Positions 44,139 to 56,012 of a stretch of DNA of 64,000 nucleotides are shown here, one piece after another. The position numbers and the translations under genes are program-made. The notes beneath the pieces were generated by a model. That model made no database searches and was not told the origin of the DNA. It saw only the letters and a program-made list of their open reading frames with translations. Source of the stretch: Arthrobotrys musiformis (taxonomy: Eukaryota > Ascomycota > Orbiliomycetes > Orbiliales > Orbiliaceae). The stretch spans positions 248,001 to 312,000 of the forward strand of contig JAVHJL010000010.1 of the NCBI GenBank assembly GCA_036971715.1. Direction: 5' to 3'. Positions within the stretch are counted from its first letter, which is position 1, and each line of letters starts with the position of its first letter.

Positions 44139-45251
44139 TTCTAAACTATCGGCATATATTGAAGCTCAGTATGACACTGTAGCTGTTATTCTAGTGGCTG
44201 GGGCTCTAGGGCTGGTTACGACACCTGTGTTGACCACGTTGTATTCCGATCAAGTGAGTGTGGTGCACCGGCGTACGCTACATATACTTCCTACCTCTTA
44301 CTAAGTACTTCCTGTATAGGAGGTATGAAGGTAATGGAAGATAATAACTGACCGATATAGTTGCCAAGAAGTGCGTAGCATGGAAATTCTTTAATATCCG
44401 GCGGTTAGGGCTGCTGTATATTGTTACCGTTGTTTGTTTTTATGAGAGTCTGCGTAATCACAAATTCGTCAGATCACCAAGTACGGGGATAAATCTATAA
44501 GTTTATACTAATGCTGGAAATACGGCTTGATTAAGCACCACATTCATCACAAAAAACAAGGATCTTCTGTTTATGGAGAACTCGAAAGGACAAAATAGTA
44601 CTGGTACGGGTAACTGTGATGTGTACATGTCCATACACCTGTGTAAGTGCAAGTGATTCCTCTGGACCCTGAACAGATCAGGCCAAAAAAAGAGGGTCCT
44701 CCGTGAAGGCAGCCAGTCTGCTCGCAGACTAGTCTCCAGGCCAGACGGTGTGCGTTAACTAGCAGACCGACCACATGTGATAGTGTGATAGAAGGTATCG
44801 ATCTCAACATACTCGACAACACATTTCATTGTAGCACACACACCAGCATTGACTCGGCATGGACGAGGATACCTCTGACTAATAGTAAGTACCTATCGGA
44901 GTGAACAGCCAGTTAGATTGCGTCCCCACCAGCCAGTAGGATGTTTCGTCTGAATTCGATCGTGCAGGAAAAACCAATTGATTGCAACCGACGAGACTAG
45001 TTTCGGAGCTAGTTCGAACGGTCGTTCTGCAAGTGGCCGGCTTTGGGGTCGGGCGCTGTGCATGTGAACCGTCATCACATCGACAGAATCGAACGGTTTT
45101 TTGAGCTGCATCCCATCGACATCCCGTCCAATGGCAGTCGTCCGTCGATGGATGACGCAGCCTGCAGTCCCATCGCTTTCGATTCTCCCTTGCTTTCCAT
45201 CTGCTGAGGAGGCACTGACTTGCATGATGACTATATACCTACATACGTGGT

Positions 45252-45271
45252 ATAGTACTTGCTTAAGTAAG
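45252..45271. repeat. 20-base near-palindrome GTACTTGCTTAAGTAAGTAC
   Basis: One mismatched pair. It shares the CTTAAG centre and AAGTA arms with the palindrome at 39446-39467. Confidence 0.85.
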
Positions 45272-46353
45272 TACTCAGAAGTGACAATGTCCCCGCTGTT
45301 TAAATGTCCGAAATCACTAACTATATACTTCTTACATACTTCTTATATAGTACTCACAGGGAGCAGGCACATGGGAGTTACTTGCAGAAAAGACGGCCGG
45401 TTTTAGCTTCCTGTTGCCGAACGCGCCAAATCATCACTTCAGTCTTTCCGCTGGAGCTATTCCCGCTTGATCCTAGCCAGCCTGGCCCACCAGCCATTCT
45501 GGAAAAACCTCAGAAGCTCCCAGGTCAGGGTTAAGTTGAGTAAAGTTAACTTTTACTTCCACAGAGCTTGAGCTTCACACAAGGCCGCACAAGACAGAAA
45601 GGAAAAAAAAAAAAGGAAAAAAGGAAAAAAGAACATCAAGCTTCTAACCTCATCTCTTTCTCTCCCTTAACTATCTTCTTACGATCGTTTGGCACACTCT
45701 CGAGAGCTGCCGACAAACTGGACACGCGTGGATTTCCCTGCGAGATTACGACATCCCTAACTTTCCGGGGAGCCGCCGCCCTGACTTCGGAACGACATAC
45801 AAAGTCCTGTTCTAAGTACTTCTTGGCCAAGTCGGTCGGTACTTCTTAGGTATTTTGCCTCTTAGGTAGCGTAGCCCACGACACCGTCGCAAGACCACAT
45901 CGCCGGGCCTGTGCATAATACATAAGTACTTAGTAGCTTGGGACTCAGCTAGGTAGTAGCTACCTGCTTGGTATATTATCGAGACAAAGTCGAGCTAGCT
46001 ACAGCTATAGCTCCGCACTTAAAGCTACTATAACCGCCCACGCTACACCATCCGGAGATCAAAGGTCGGGGTTCAGATCAGATCACATTAGAAGATCGAT
46101 CCTTAACTCTCAACTTATCCCTTATAAACCAGCTCATACCACCCAAAGCTCCGGACTTGAGGTGATACCGAGTTTAACCACCAGCGTACGGAGTGTACCC
46201 ACAGGAGACAGTAAAATCCTCTTGTCCAACGTCGAGGGAATCTGGTCCCAACGGACGGACGACCGAGTGGTTGTACAGGAGGTAATCGCAAATCGATCTA
46301 CTACGGCACCGGTATACCCCGACGAATATAAAGGAATCGACTTTCAAACCGTC

Positions 46354-49300
46354 ATGTCATCACCCATCGGTCCTCGGAGAATCCTACACTCTCGCACCTT
46401 CAACGACCGAACAAGTCTGGACGCTATTACAGAATACACTAGAAATAAACTCTTGGATCGCGAAAGACAATACCCTTCGGCGTATAATACACCGACAGCT
46501 GCTTCATCTTTCGACGGTCGCAGCGGTCCTGCTTCTACAGCAGACGGCGGCGAAAGGAGTCACAGTCCGGTACACGAAGTTCACTGCTGTTGCGGCCTGA
46601 AGACCTGTGAAGCTAGGGTGAAGAACGTCTCGGTGCTGTCCGAACTCGAGGAGAACTTGCAGACCGCTGCACAGCTAGGACAGGTGAGTTTTGCGTCAGC
46701 CTTGGACAAACAGCATTCCAGTCCAGTTCCCCCCACACCACCACCAGACCGCTCGACATAAAGCACTACTGCGGACATAAGTACATACATGTAATGTATG
46801 CAATGTACACGATATTGTATGTACATCCATACTTACTTATGTCGGACCCGCATGCTTCGGCGAAGCTTTCCCATTGACAATTCCCGTTTGTTTTATTTTT
46901 ACTTTTACCTCGCGTCCGCCTTGTTCCAATTGGAAATACTCTTTTCCTTTGAGCTCGTCCCCTTGGCAGGAGAAAAAATTGCTTTGCGCATGTCCTGCCC
47001 TATTTGTGGGAGCCCGAAGGCTTGTTTAATTTCCTTTTGCATTGCCGCAGCAATGACGAGCTCAATCAATCCTCAATCAATCAATCAACCGGCCGCCAGC
47101 ACACAGAGCAGCACTCGGCACGCAGCACCAGCACAGCACCCAGCTTTCCGGCCGATGTGATGTGATGTTTGTTGGGGTTTTCGTTTGTCCGACAGGACTA
47201 GCCAAAGTCGACGGCGGCAGAAGGTTCGAAGCAGCCTTAAAGGGGTTCCATTGGATGCTGCCCTGCACCGTTCTACCAATGAGCATGGCTATCGACGGGG
47301 ATATCGATCGGGTTGAGAGGAAAGACAGCATAAGGACCATGTAGGACCATGTAGGACCATGCATGTTTGAGAGCATCTGCAAATGCAGGTCGCCTCGTCC
47401 CATCACATATTTTCTGTCCCAGCTTGGCCAGCTCCAAGCTGGTCGCTAAGCCGCATGCGGCCCTGGTTCCTGAATATCTCGCACAGCTTCTTCCAATTCT
47501 CCTACCAATTTCACAATGACAATCTGTCAAGCTTAGTCTTGAAAGCAAATTTCCTCTGACGTCGAAGCCCTTCCCTCCTTTCCAATTGACTGCCAAAATT
47601 CTCCAACGGTGCGCGGTTGCAATTGGCCTTTTAATATTGGTTTTTAGGGCCCATCAAACCCGTTTGCTCCGCTCTCCAGCCCACCTTCCGTTATTTTGGC
47701 GAGCTAATTTGCCGTTGTCCCTCCTTGTTTACTTCACCGTCCCAGCCTAAACTTGACGCCTTTTTTTTTTTTTCCCACGCTCTGAAATTAACTTGTACCA
47801 TGGATTGGCCGTGGGCGGCGGGGTATATTCATTAACATCTTCTTATCTGTAAAAAATTTCTTTAACCCTTTCATTGTTGTTGTCCAATCCAGAAGGAGAT
47901 CGCACAAGACACACTGTTTCGCTATGGCTATGACATCGCGATGAGTTCGTTAGGATGCAACTGCGAGAGGCAAACTTAAACAAGACCGGCGGCACTAACC
48001 ACGCCTTCACAAAATTCAGGCTCTCCTACGCCAAGCTGATGACGCCGAAAAGATTCGGTCCGACATGGCTTCGAAAATCACCAGACTTGAAGAACTGACT
48101 AAACAGTTGGAAGTACAAAATACACTGAGTATTGATAAGAACCGGGATCTTTTAAATGTGAGTGCGATATCCCTCCATCAATCCATCCATCCATCACTCC
48201 ATCCATCAACCCATCCCCTCCTCTCGCGATCCCTCTCAACGGCCACAAAAGTGCCTGTTGTGACCACATTCCTCGACCGTTTTGTGTGATACTGTCGTGC
48301 AGAAATGGGCTGACCCCTCGGAATGTGTTGTCCGGCAAACCCAACAGACATTAGAGACCTTGAACGAATCCGTCACACAGGCCGATTCCAGACTTAGGGA
48401 ACTCACAGCCGACCTTGACGATACCAGGGCAGAACTCGACCGTGTTAGCGCTAGAGCCGCTCGCGCCGAAATACTTGAAGCCCAACTTACCGTTCTTGAG
48501 ACCGAACAGGATGATCTCAGGAGGAATCTATCGATAACCCTAGAAGACGAACGAAATGCTGCTGCGAGATGGCAGAAGGCCGAGCGACAGGTCGAGGACC
48601 TGCAGGATGAATACAATAAGCTGGAAGCCGAGTATATGCAGGAGAAGGTTAAAACACAGAAATTGGCCAGCAAGATAGCTTCCAGGAAATCGTTGAGAGG
48701 CCTTAACATCCAAGCCGAGAAAATGGAGGGTGCAGCTATATCGAATTTTATGAAGGAGATTCTTCAGGATAACCAGCAGCTACAAGCCGGGACAACTGAA
48801 TTACGCCAGATGTTGATGATTGCACAGGACGAGATTGGTGTTTTAAGGGAACAGGTTCTACTCACACAGAGACCGGACCTAAACGAACTTGGACGGTCGC
48901 CGCTCTCGTATGAATTTGATGGCTATAGGAAGCTTTCACAGGAACTGCACGTTCATCACCACCATCACGTTCTGACGCCGAAGGAGAAGGGAAGCATACG
49001 TAAAGTTAAGAGAAGAGTCAAGGCTCCACAGGCAAGGAATCCACCATCTTCGAGTCCTTTGCCTCCTGCCTGGGCCGCTTTCGAGCAAACTACTCCTTCA
49101 AAACGGTCATCCACTCAGACAAGTGCCTTCGGTGGCCATACTCGAAATTCGTCGGTCCCGAATACAGTCATCTCGGAAACCGCACCTTCAACGTATCGGG
49201 ACTCCTCAATATTCGATCCTAGTTTCAACGTCGACGAATCAAGGCCCACTAGTGCTGGGTCTATGGGATCGGGAATGCCAATTAGCCCGATTTATGTTGA

Positions 49301-50186
49301 GAAGAGACGAGGGCATGGGAGAAACCATTCAAACTTCAACCCCCCGACGTTCTCTGTCCTCAGTGAAGAGGAATTCCCAGACGTTCACCCGCCTGTTGAA
49401 TCGATAGGCGAGTCGATGGGCGAGTCGATAGGAGACATCTCTCCTGAGGAAGAAAGCGAACCTGCTATGCAGGAGTCCGTGGATTTGCCCCAATTTGAGA
49501 TCGATACTACGCCCCAAAATGAGGAAGTCGGGGAGGAAGAGGAAGAGGAAGAGGAAGATGAGGATGAAGGAGAGATCCCTGACGCTTTCGAACTTAGCAC
49601 GCCTTCTCCGTTCCTCGCCACTACTATCCCTGGGAGAAGGCTTGTCCGTTCGGCTTCACACGAGTCTCTCCTTGTCCCAGAAACAGAACCCATTGAGATA
49701 TTTGGAACACCAAAGGGCGAGAAGGCCCCAATCTCTATTACCTCCAGCTCTAGTGCATTCAGTGCTCTGCAAGCAGTTATAACTCCTGCAACAGCCCAGA
49801 ATACGCCGACAGGATACAGCTCCCAAATGTACACTCGCCTTCTCCTTTCTTCAAACACGCCCAAAACCCCACCGCCAAAACCGCAGCGTGGAGTTGGCTC
49901 TTGGTTCTGGAACAAATTCGGATCAGGATCGAAAGCCCCGGAATCCGCATCATCGAGCTTGGCCCGACACGTAGAGGTGACTGACGACAGCAGCATCACT
50001 ACCGTTAGCGAAAATGGTGCAGAAGGATCTACCAAGTCTGCCGCTAGCTCCATAAAAAACGTTTCCGTTTCCCCATCCAAGAAGCTTCTTAAGCCACCAA
50101 CTAGCTTGATGCCCAGAAAATCAGCACCAATCGTCCTTGCGACTCCTGTGGACGAAGAATCCTTGGCTGAAGTATTGGCTGAGTAG
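46354..50186 (+). CDS. Long coiled-coil protein conserved in filamentous ascomycetes
   Basis: Exons 46354-46683, 48020-48157 and 48303-50186 join to 783 residues. A CCCGLKTCEAR cysteine cluster precedes a long heptad region (SELEENLQTAAQLGQ joined to ALLRQADDAEKIR, then TRLEELTKQLEVQN and DDLRRNLSITLEDERNAA). A conserved helix (AISNFMKEILQDNQQLQAGT), a His run, a disordered Ser/Pro region, an acidic run and a Trp-containing patch (GVGSWFWNKFG) follow. I recognise it as a hypothetical family of filamentous fungi without a known role; a cytoskeletal or spindle-pole part is only a guess. Intron 1 is 1,336 nt. The first in-frame ATG is used, though the frame is open upstream. A TAG at 50184 ends this version; see the extension below. 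Confidence 0.75.
46684..48019 (+). other. 1,336-nt intron of the coiled-coil gene
   Basis: Donor gtgagt at 46684 and acceptor attcag ending 48019 join LGQ to ALLRQ, a contiguous stretch in relatives as I recall them. I see no supported gene inside. It contains a decamer repeat ggaccatgta (about 47335-47362). Confidence 0.7.
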
Positions 50187-50633
50187 GCCCCGCCATTCTT
50201 TTCGCCAGACCGGTGCAAGAAGCCGAAGAGAAGTCGGGCAAGTGTTATCTTTTCAGCAAAGGGTCGGAAATCAAGAAATAGTTTGGCCGTGGCGAAGTCG
50301 CCAAAGATTGTGGCGGAGAGCCCAGTCGACCATGAGGCTCTAATTCAGGCACTATCAGACGACGAGGGCGATTCGTTTTTTTTCACATCGCTAGCTAGCG
50401 CCACCTCCACACCATCGAAATCTATCGCCAAAAGACGATCTTTGGAGACCCCTAATACTTTAGACCCTCTACGTTTGAAACCCACAAACGTACGTCCATT
50501 GAACTTCTCTCGCCGCCGGAGCGCCGAAGACCAACCACAACAGTCGACTGGAACCAATCCGCCTCCTTCCCAAGCTGTAGGCACAAGCAGTTTTCTAAAT
50601 TTCTCCAACCCACGACCATCCCGGCCTAATTAG
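50187..50633 (+). other. In-frame continuation of the coiled-coil gene after a TAG
   Basis: The same frame stays open for 148 codons after the TAG at 50184-50186. It has protein-like composition (basic KPKRSRAS, acidic HEALIQALSDDEGDSFFF, NFSRRRSAEDQ, then a stop at 50631). Removing a 48-nt intron (gtattg at 50172, acceptor gcaag ending 50219) would skip the TAG and keep frame. I think this is the true C-terminus, but the donor is weak. Confidence 0.5.
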
Positions 50634-52165
50634 TGCTATCCTTTCTCCTTAGCTCTTGTCTTTTCGCCAATATCCTCCCCTACCTTCGTCTTAACTCCCT
50701 AAGCACAATGTTTCCGATCTTCTACCCAAATACTCGACACGTGATAAACCCTATCAGTTTCCTTTGTAACACTACACCACCAACGGTTTCCCTCCATTTT
50801 CATTATCATTTTTTTTTTAAGATTTCAATTGGTGCGGCGGTCCAAGCTTACGTATTATTAAACCCTGTCTTTTTTGCGGCGTTCATTGGGCGTTTTATGT
50901 GGGCTTGAGAGTATGGATATACATATATTCTTTTGTATTTTTTTTCTGTTTTAGCAAAAATTTTTTAGCTGGCTTGAACCGGTCACAGACGGATAATACC
51001 CCATATATTTTTCTTTTCTTCTTTCATATTCTTATTTTGCCCAATTAAGTCTTTACTACTGGCTTTCAGTTGTACACCATCTTATTTGTTCTCTTTCCTT
51101 TCCCGTCTTTTTTCCTCCAATCTTGAGGTTATCTCTTTTCCTTTCTCTAGTGTCGAGACTAAAAATCTCGTCTCAACCCTGGCTACTATAATCTCGCATG
51201 CAGCTATAGCTCCAGAGCTCCATCCAGCTCTGGTAGCTGTAGCTAGCTAGTACCAGGTAGCTTAGCTAACCATCCACAAACCCTTTCCCATGTGAAAAAC
51301 ACCAAAAAAAAAAAAAAAAAAAAAACAGATATCCTACATAGACTGATGGTTCTCCTTCAATCTCTTTATCATTCCTCCCCGGATTTTTACCCCTCCGTTT
51401 TGTTGATGAGGAGTCGGGCTTGTCTTTACCATATTTTACCACAGGTGTTTTCTTTATCTTTTATATCCATTGAGGGGGTTGTATTTGTAACCACTTGAAT
51501 TAGATAGCGTCCCCTTTGGGATTTAATAGAGTTTTTAATGTAATGAGGCAGCTAGCAGCTAAATTTCTCCAAAGTATTAACAAGTCGTCCTTGCGGGTAC
51601 GATTTCATAGTTTTTGACTATCGGTACCCACGGGGTATCTGATATGTACCCGGTACCATCGAATCTTAGTCGATGTTTAGATCGTTAGGCTTCCGGGGAC
51701 CCTGGATTCATATATCCAGGTTTATTTCTCTGAAAAACCCAGATTCATTCACGAAGGCGCCTGACCTTACTTTCTAAGTGAAGGTAACTAGGTATTACTC
51801 AACCAAGTTCTAAATCTAGCACGTGCTCTTAAAACCTTAACTAAGTGTAATCTTGTATATTCTTAATACCCTCGGAGACAATGCAACAAGTCGTTGATAA
51901 ATGCCATTAATGATAGCAAGATGATATTACACTATTCTTTCCGCCCCATACCCTCAAGTCCACGGTTGGAATAAGGAATACGAATCAGGATGTAAGAACC
52001 TCCCTCCGAAGAGACTAAGGTGGAAGGGGGCGTGACATGATACCCAGTCGCAAAGCCCTGCATCCCACCCACAAGAAATATCGATATGATTGATGATTAT
52101 AGATAGTAAAAAAAAGGACAGACTAACAGAAAAGGCGCTAATACAACTCCCGCCGTTTGACTAGA
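50634..52165. other. Intergenic, coiled-coil gene to dsk2
   Basis: About 1.5 kb between convergent genes. It holds a long hairpin (51202-51244), a 22-base A run (51304-51325), and a 7-bp inverted repeat cctggat/atccagg near 51700. No coding sequence or RNA gene recognised. Confidence 0.5.
51202..51244. repeat. Hairpin with 18-bp arms and 6-base loop
   Basis: Left arm AGCTATAGCTCCAGAGCT, loop CCATCC, right arm AGCTCTGGTAGCTGTAGCT. The arms pair with one bulge and one mismatch (G-T in RNA). It lies between two convergent genes. Confidence 0.85.
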
Positions 52166-53972
52166 CTACGGCCCTGAAAGTAAGTACTCAACAGCGCCTT
52201 GGACGCTACCACCGCTCCTTCTGAGGGCTGCGACGTTTCGGTCGAAATCGAAGAATCCCATGTCGTTTAGCTATATATAGTTTTCACATCAGCAATTGGT
52301 CCCCTTTTTTGAAAGTATTATGCTGTTGAGAAGAGAACAAACCTGTCTTAACTGATCCGCATATCGCTCTTCCGGTGGTCTGTTGTCCACAGGCGCGGGT
52401 GGAGCTCCAAATCCACCCAAACCACCGAGGCCACCGAGGCCACCTAGACCACCTAGACCACCTAGACCACCGGCGCCTCCAGGGGCCATACCTAGAAGCT
52501 GCATCATGTTTTGTAGTTGATTCAGATCCGGTGCTCCACCGGGTGGCATGAAGAGGTTGAATGGATTTGGCGGCTGCTGTTGTCCTCCTGCTGCTGCTCC
52601 GCCTGTTCCCGTGGTTCCTGTCTGCTCACCGCCCGACTCCGGTGTTTGCGTCTGCGTCTGGCCGGCAGGCGGTTGCTGTTGTCCGAACATAGGGTTGAAG
52701 AGCAGGAATGGATTCGGCGGAGGCGATCCTGCCCCCGACGGCGGTGTTTGTCCAGCAGCGCCGAAAGGGTTGAAGAGAGCAGCGAAAGGGTTAGGTGGTG
52801 GAGAACCCGCTGCACCTGCTCCCGCTCCCGCTCCTGCTCCCGCAGCTCCACTACCCGCCTGCTGATCAGCCGGTGTTTGATCCGTAACACCAGGCGCCGG
52901 GAAAGCACTAGCACCTCCAGCACCTCCAAACCCTCTTCCAAATGGACCCATACCGAGCGCACGTTGCATCTCTGTCATCTGCCTAAAGATAGCAGGATCG
53001 GTCATCATGCGTCTAAACTCCTCGGATTGCATCATGCGTCTTGCGTCCGGTCCCATGGCTTGTAACATCGGGTTCGATTGTATTAGGGATTCCAAAAGGG
53101 CTGGGTTTTGAAGTAAGGCGTTCATAGAGGCACGAACTTCAGGTTGCTCCATCATCGAGAGCATTTGCTAGATCAAGCATTTCTGTGGTTAGCTTAAGGG
53201 TGTCGGTTGTTAATTTTAGGTGGTGCCAGGGGGGCGGCACCGTGCCGCATGCTTACTTCGGGATTCGGTGGCGGGCCCATCTATAGACAAAAAGGGACAA
53301 AGTTAGCATAAATGATGCCTGTAAGCAATAAGGCGAGGATAATGCGAATGCAGATTCAGATTCAAACTATGCGTATGCGTAGACGGATCGAGATCTAGGC
53401 GGCAATATGACAGGAAAAGGGACCCCACTCACCCCACCATCCGGTCCAAACATATCGGCAGAAGGTAATGGTATATGATTCGCGAACCTGGAAAGAGGAT
53501 TCATTCCGGTGCCCGCAGCCATACTAGGCAGTTGCGGAGGAGGATTTGTAGCACCACCGGTTCCGGTCGATGCCCCTGCTGTTCCAGCGCCGCTGGTAGA
53601 TGTGCTGCTACCAGCCACAGCCCCTCTAGCTGCCGTGACATTAGAAGCAGCACCTTTGACAAGGTGAACGGTATGGCCATTTTGGATCTTGTAGCTGTCA
53701 ACAGTTTGGTCGTCTTTTAGTACTCGGCCGGAGTAGATTAGTCTCTGGCGGTCGGCGGGGATGGAAGATGGTTCTGCGAGCTTCTGTTTCAGGTCTGCGA
53801 CGGAGATGAAGCGGTTTACGGCTATTGGAATTTTGCTATCGGCCATAGATTTGACAAAAAATGATATCTCCTCGTCCTTGGATTCATCGGTAGCAGCTGC
53901 GGAGGACGAAGACTCGGCGGGAGCTGGTTCCTCCGGGGGAGGGGCATCCTTTGGTGTTTCCGAGGAGGACAT
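52166..53972 (-). CDS. dsk2: Ubiquilin, proteasome shuttle Dsk2
   Basis: Minus-strand exons 53433-53972, 53257-53280, 52343-53167 and 52166-52270 join to 497 residues. A ubiquitin-like domain at about 34-104 (ISFFVKSMADSKIPIAV, RLIYSGRVLKDDQTV) binds the proteasome. STI1 repeats follow (NALLQNPALLESLIQSNPML, EEFRRMMTDPAIFRQM), then Gln/Pro/Gly-rich linkers with a GLGGLGG array. A C-terminal UBA (LNDMGFFDFDRNVAALRRSG) binds ubiquitin. Dsk2 carries ubiquitylated clients to the proteasome. Exon 2 is only 24 nt and encodes MGPPPNPE, linking the two halves. The N-terminus before the UBL is Pro/Glu/Ser-rich, longer than in yeast. Confidence 0.95.
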
Positions 53973-54347
53973 GGTGATGATGATGGATGGTGGCGATTGG
54001 TGCGATACGTATCAGATCAGGACGGAGTAGCTGAAGATAGGATAGAGATCAGTGCTGCCCAGCAAGCAAAGGAAAGACGGAGTATCGAAAGACGCGGGGA
54101 GGAATAGGAGGCAGTGATACCTGGCGCCAGAAGGAACAACAGCTTTGGGCGGCAAGGTCGATGAAGCCTGAAGCCGATGATGAATAATGAAAGAGATGCC
54201 TGAAGCACCGGTCCACGTCCAAGCCGAGTTCATGTTCGTTCCAACTGTGGCGAAGCACCGGACGTTGTGTGGCACAGCCAAACCTTCCCCTCCAACAAAC
54301 ACCACCGTTCATTCATGATATCCTTATGACATGCGAGGCTCGAATGA

Positions 54348-54382
<35 letters not shown>

Positions 54383-55441
54383 CAGTTTCAACATCATACA
54401 TGCAATGCCTCCAATCCCCTCGCCGATAGCGTAGCCTTGCCCGCCAAGTCTTTTGTTTTATTCAAAATGCTCGTGAACGACTTTGAAACCGTTCCCGTTA
54501 CGGCTGGAACTATCATACACAATCAACAATAGGATGGATGGCCCAGCAGCACAGGTGGCGAATTTGCTATACTTGTCACCCGGGCTGTTACAGCTTACGA
54601 TAGGATCACGATAGGAATGAATATTTATTTTTTTTCTTTTATTTTCTTTGTTTGTTCAAATCTGTGACTGACTTGCCTCGGGATACGCCCTCCGGCAGCC
54701 AACCAGATATTTCCCATTCTCATTGTCCGCCTCCCGGTAAAAATATACCCGGGGAGGCAGTGATAGGGTAGGATTATACACATAAGTCTAGTAGTGACGG
54801 TTGGGGAGTGGGGAAAGGGAGAGAGAGAAAAGAGGCCAGAACAAATATGGCTCCGTGGGAATAAGGAGATAAAAGGTGTAGATGCAGGGAAAGCACGAAA
54901 CGCTAAACATCAAAGAATAAACAAGAAAAATAGAACACGTACGAAAGTCGGAGACCGAGTAGGCCCTAACCTTTCGCAGTGGAAAAGAAGAAAAATGTGG
55001 TATCATGCATGCAGTTTGGAAAGAAAGAGCCCTATACAAAAATAAACCCCAATTCGAGCGATCTGGTCTGAAATGCGTGGTGTTCCAAAAAAAAAAAAGT
55101 TACGCCACCAAATGCGCAATGGTGGAGTCTGTCTGCAATCCAAGACGGAGAGTAACGTAGGAGGCCCTCTCCTTAATCGCTTCGAAATGGGAGCTGCTCT
55201 CATAGCTAGCTGTGGTAGAGATGCTGCGAAAGAAGCTCTCGAAGGAAGATAAAACAATACTAAAAAAAATCGTTATATAGTCGGAAAATCAAAATGTAAT
55301 ATCGCTGCCGAGTATTTTATAGAAACCGCCCGGTCTCCAGATGCGCCGTTGGTAAAAGCAAAGTCCCAAGGATTATATAAAATTTTTGAACGAAAGTGAT
55401 GAAGTGAAATCGTGTCGAAAAATATGCGAGGCATTGAGAGA
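53973..55441. other. Intergenic, dsk2 promoter side to the 3' end of the next gene
   Basis: About 1.5 kb. It includes a 30-base T run (54350-54379). No coding sequence is supported; the longest frames are low in protein character. Confidence 0.5.
54350..54379 (+). repeat. Poly(dT) tract, 30 bases
   Basis: The longest T run in the window, about 380 bases upstream of dsk2. In that gene's sense it is poly(dA). Confidence 0.95.
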
Positions 55442-56012
55442 CTATGCTCTGCTACCTCCTTGGTTCTTCCCTCTTGTGGGTACTTTCCATGGCATGCAGA
55501 CGACCTGTATATATCCCTATTAGTATTGAAATCAAAGGCTGAAGAATATGGGGAAATAAGCTCACCTCTCCTTCATTTAATGCCCACAGGTAGACACCAG
55601 CTCCAACGATGTAGTATAATGCTGGGTTTGTTCCTTGGTATAATAGAACGGCAATCAAAGTGACAATTGGCAATGCGACAAGACGGGCGACGATGCTACG
55701 GTGGAAAGCAGTTCCCGGGACGAGCAATGGGAAAGGATACTCCCATGCCAACATGAATAGACCCGCGAGAACATTGAGGGTCTGCAAAATCGGAGCAGGT
55801 GTGACCAGCGGGTTCAATGTTGTTGTCCACATATCCCAGAAAATCTTGGGCCAAAAGTAACCGTGGACTCCGGCTGCAATTTGGTCTATAATTTTGCAAT
55901 TGTCAGCTCCAAGTCCTTTTCGTTAGCGAGTTGAAGGGGCTTTGTGCAACATACAAGCAGCAGCGGTCATAACGATCAAGCGAGCGAGATGGTTCTTGAT
56001 GAGCTTGCCCAT
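55442..56012 (-). CDS. Small conserved fungal membrane protein
   Basis: Minus-strand exons 55955-56012, 55566-55885 and 55442-55504 join to 146 residues. The start MGKLIKNHLARLIVMTAAAY, the FWPKIFWD motif, the NPALYYIVGAGVYLWALNEG segment and the final VVCMPWKVP are those of a conserved fungal family of four-helix membrane proteins. I recall it as a domain of unknown function (probably DUF7727). Predicted helices are near residues 8-26, 45-62, 75-97 and 103-118. No catalytic motif is visible, and the organelle is not evident. All junctions have gtatgt/gtgagc donors and keep the conserved sequence unbroken. Confidence 0.85.

Larger units (their letters stand above)
43986..46353. other. Gene-free stretch with short palindromes
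   Basis: About 2.4 kb with no supported gene before the coiled-coil gene. It contains an 8-bp inverted repeat (ctaggtat/atacctag, 44119-44138), a 20-base near-palindrome around CTTAAG (about 45252-45271) and several agctac/tagctagc repeats (about 45930-46030). The frame of the coiled-coil gene stays open leftwards from 46354, so a missed upstream exon is possible. Confidence 0.5.

Noticed and set aside
47077..47596. Minus-strand frames inside the 1.3-kb intron
   Set aside because: Short, with no family resemblance, and inconsistent with each other.
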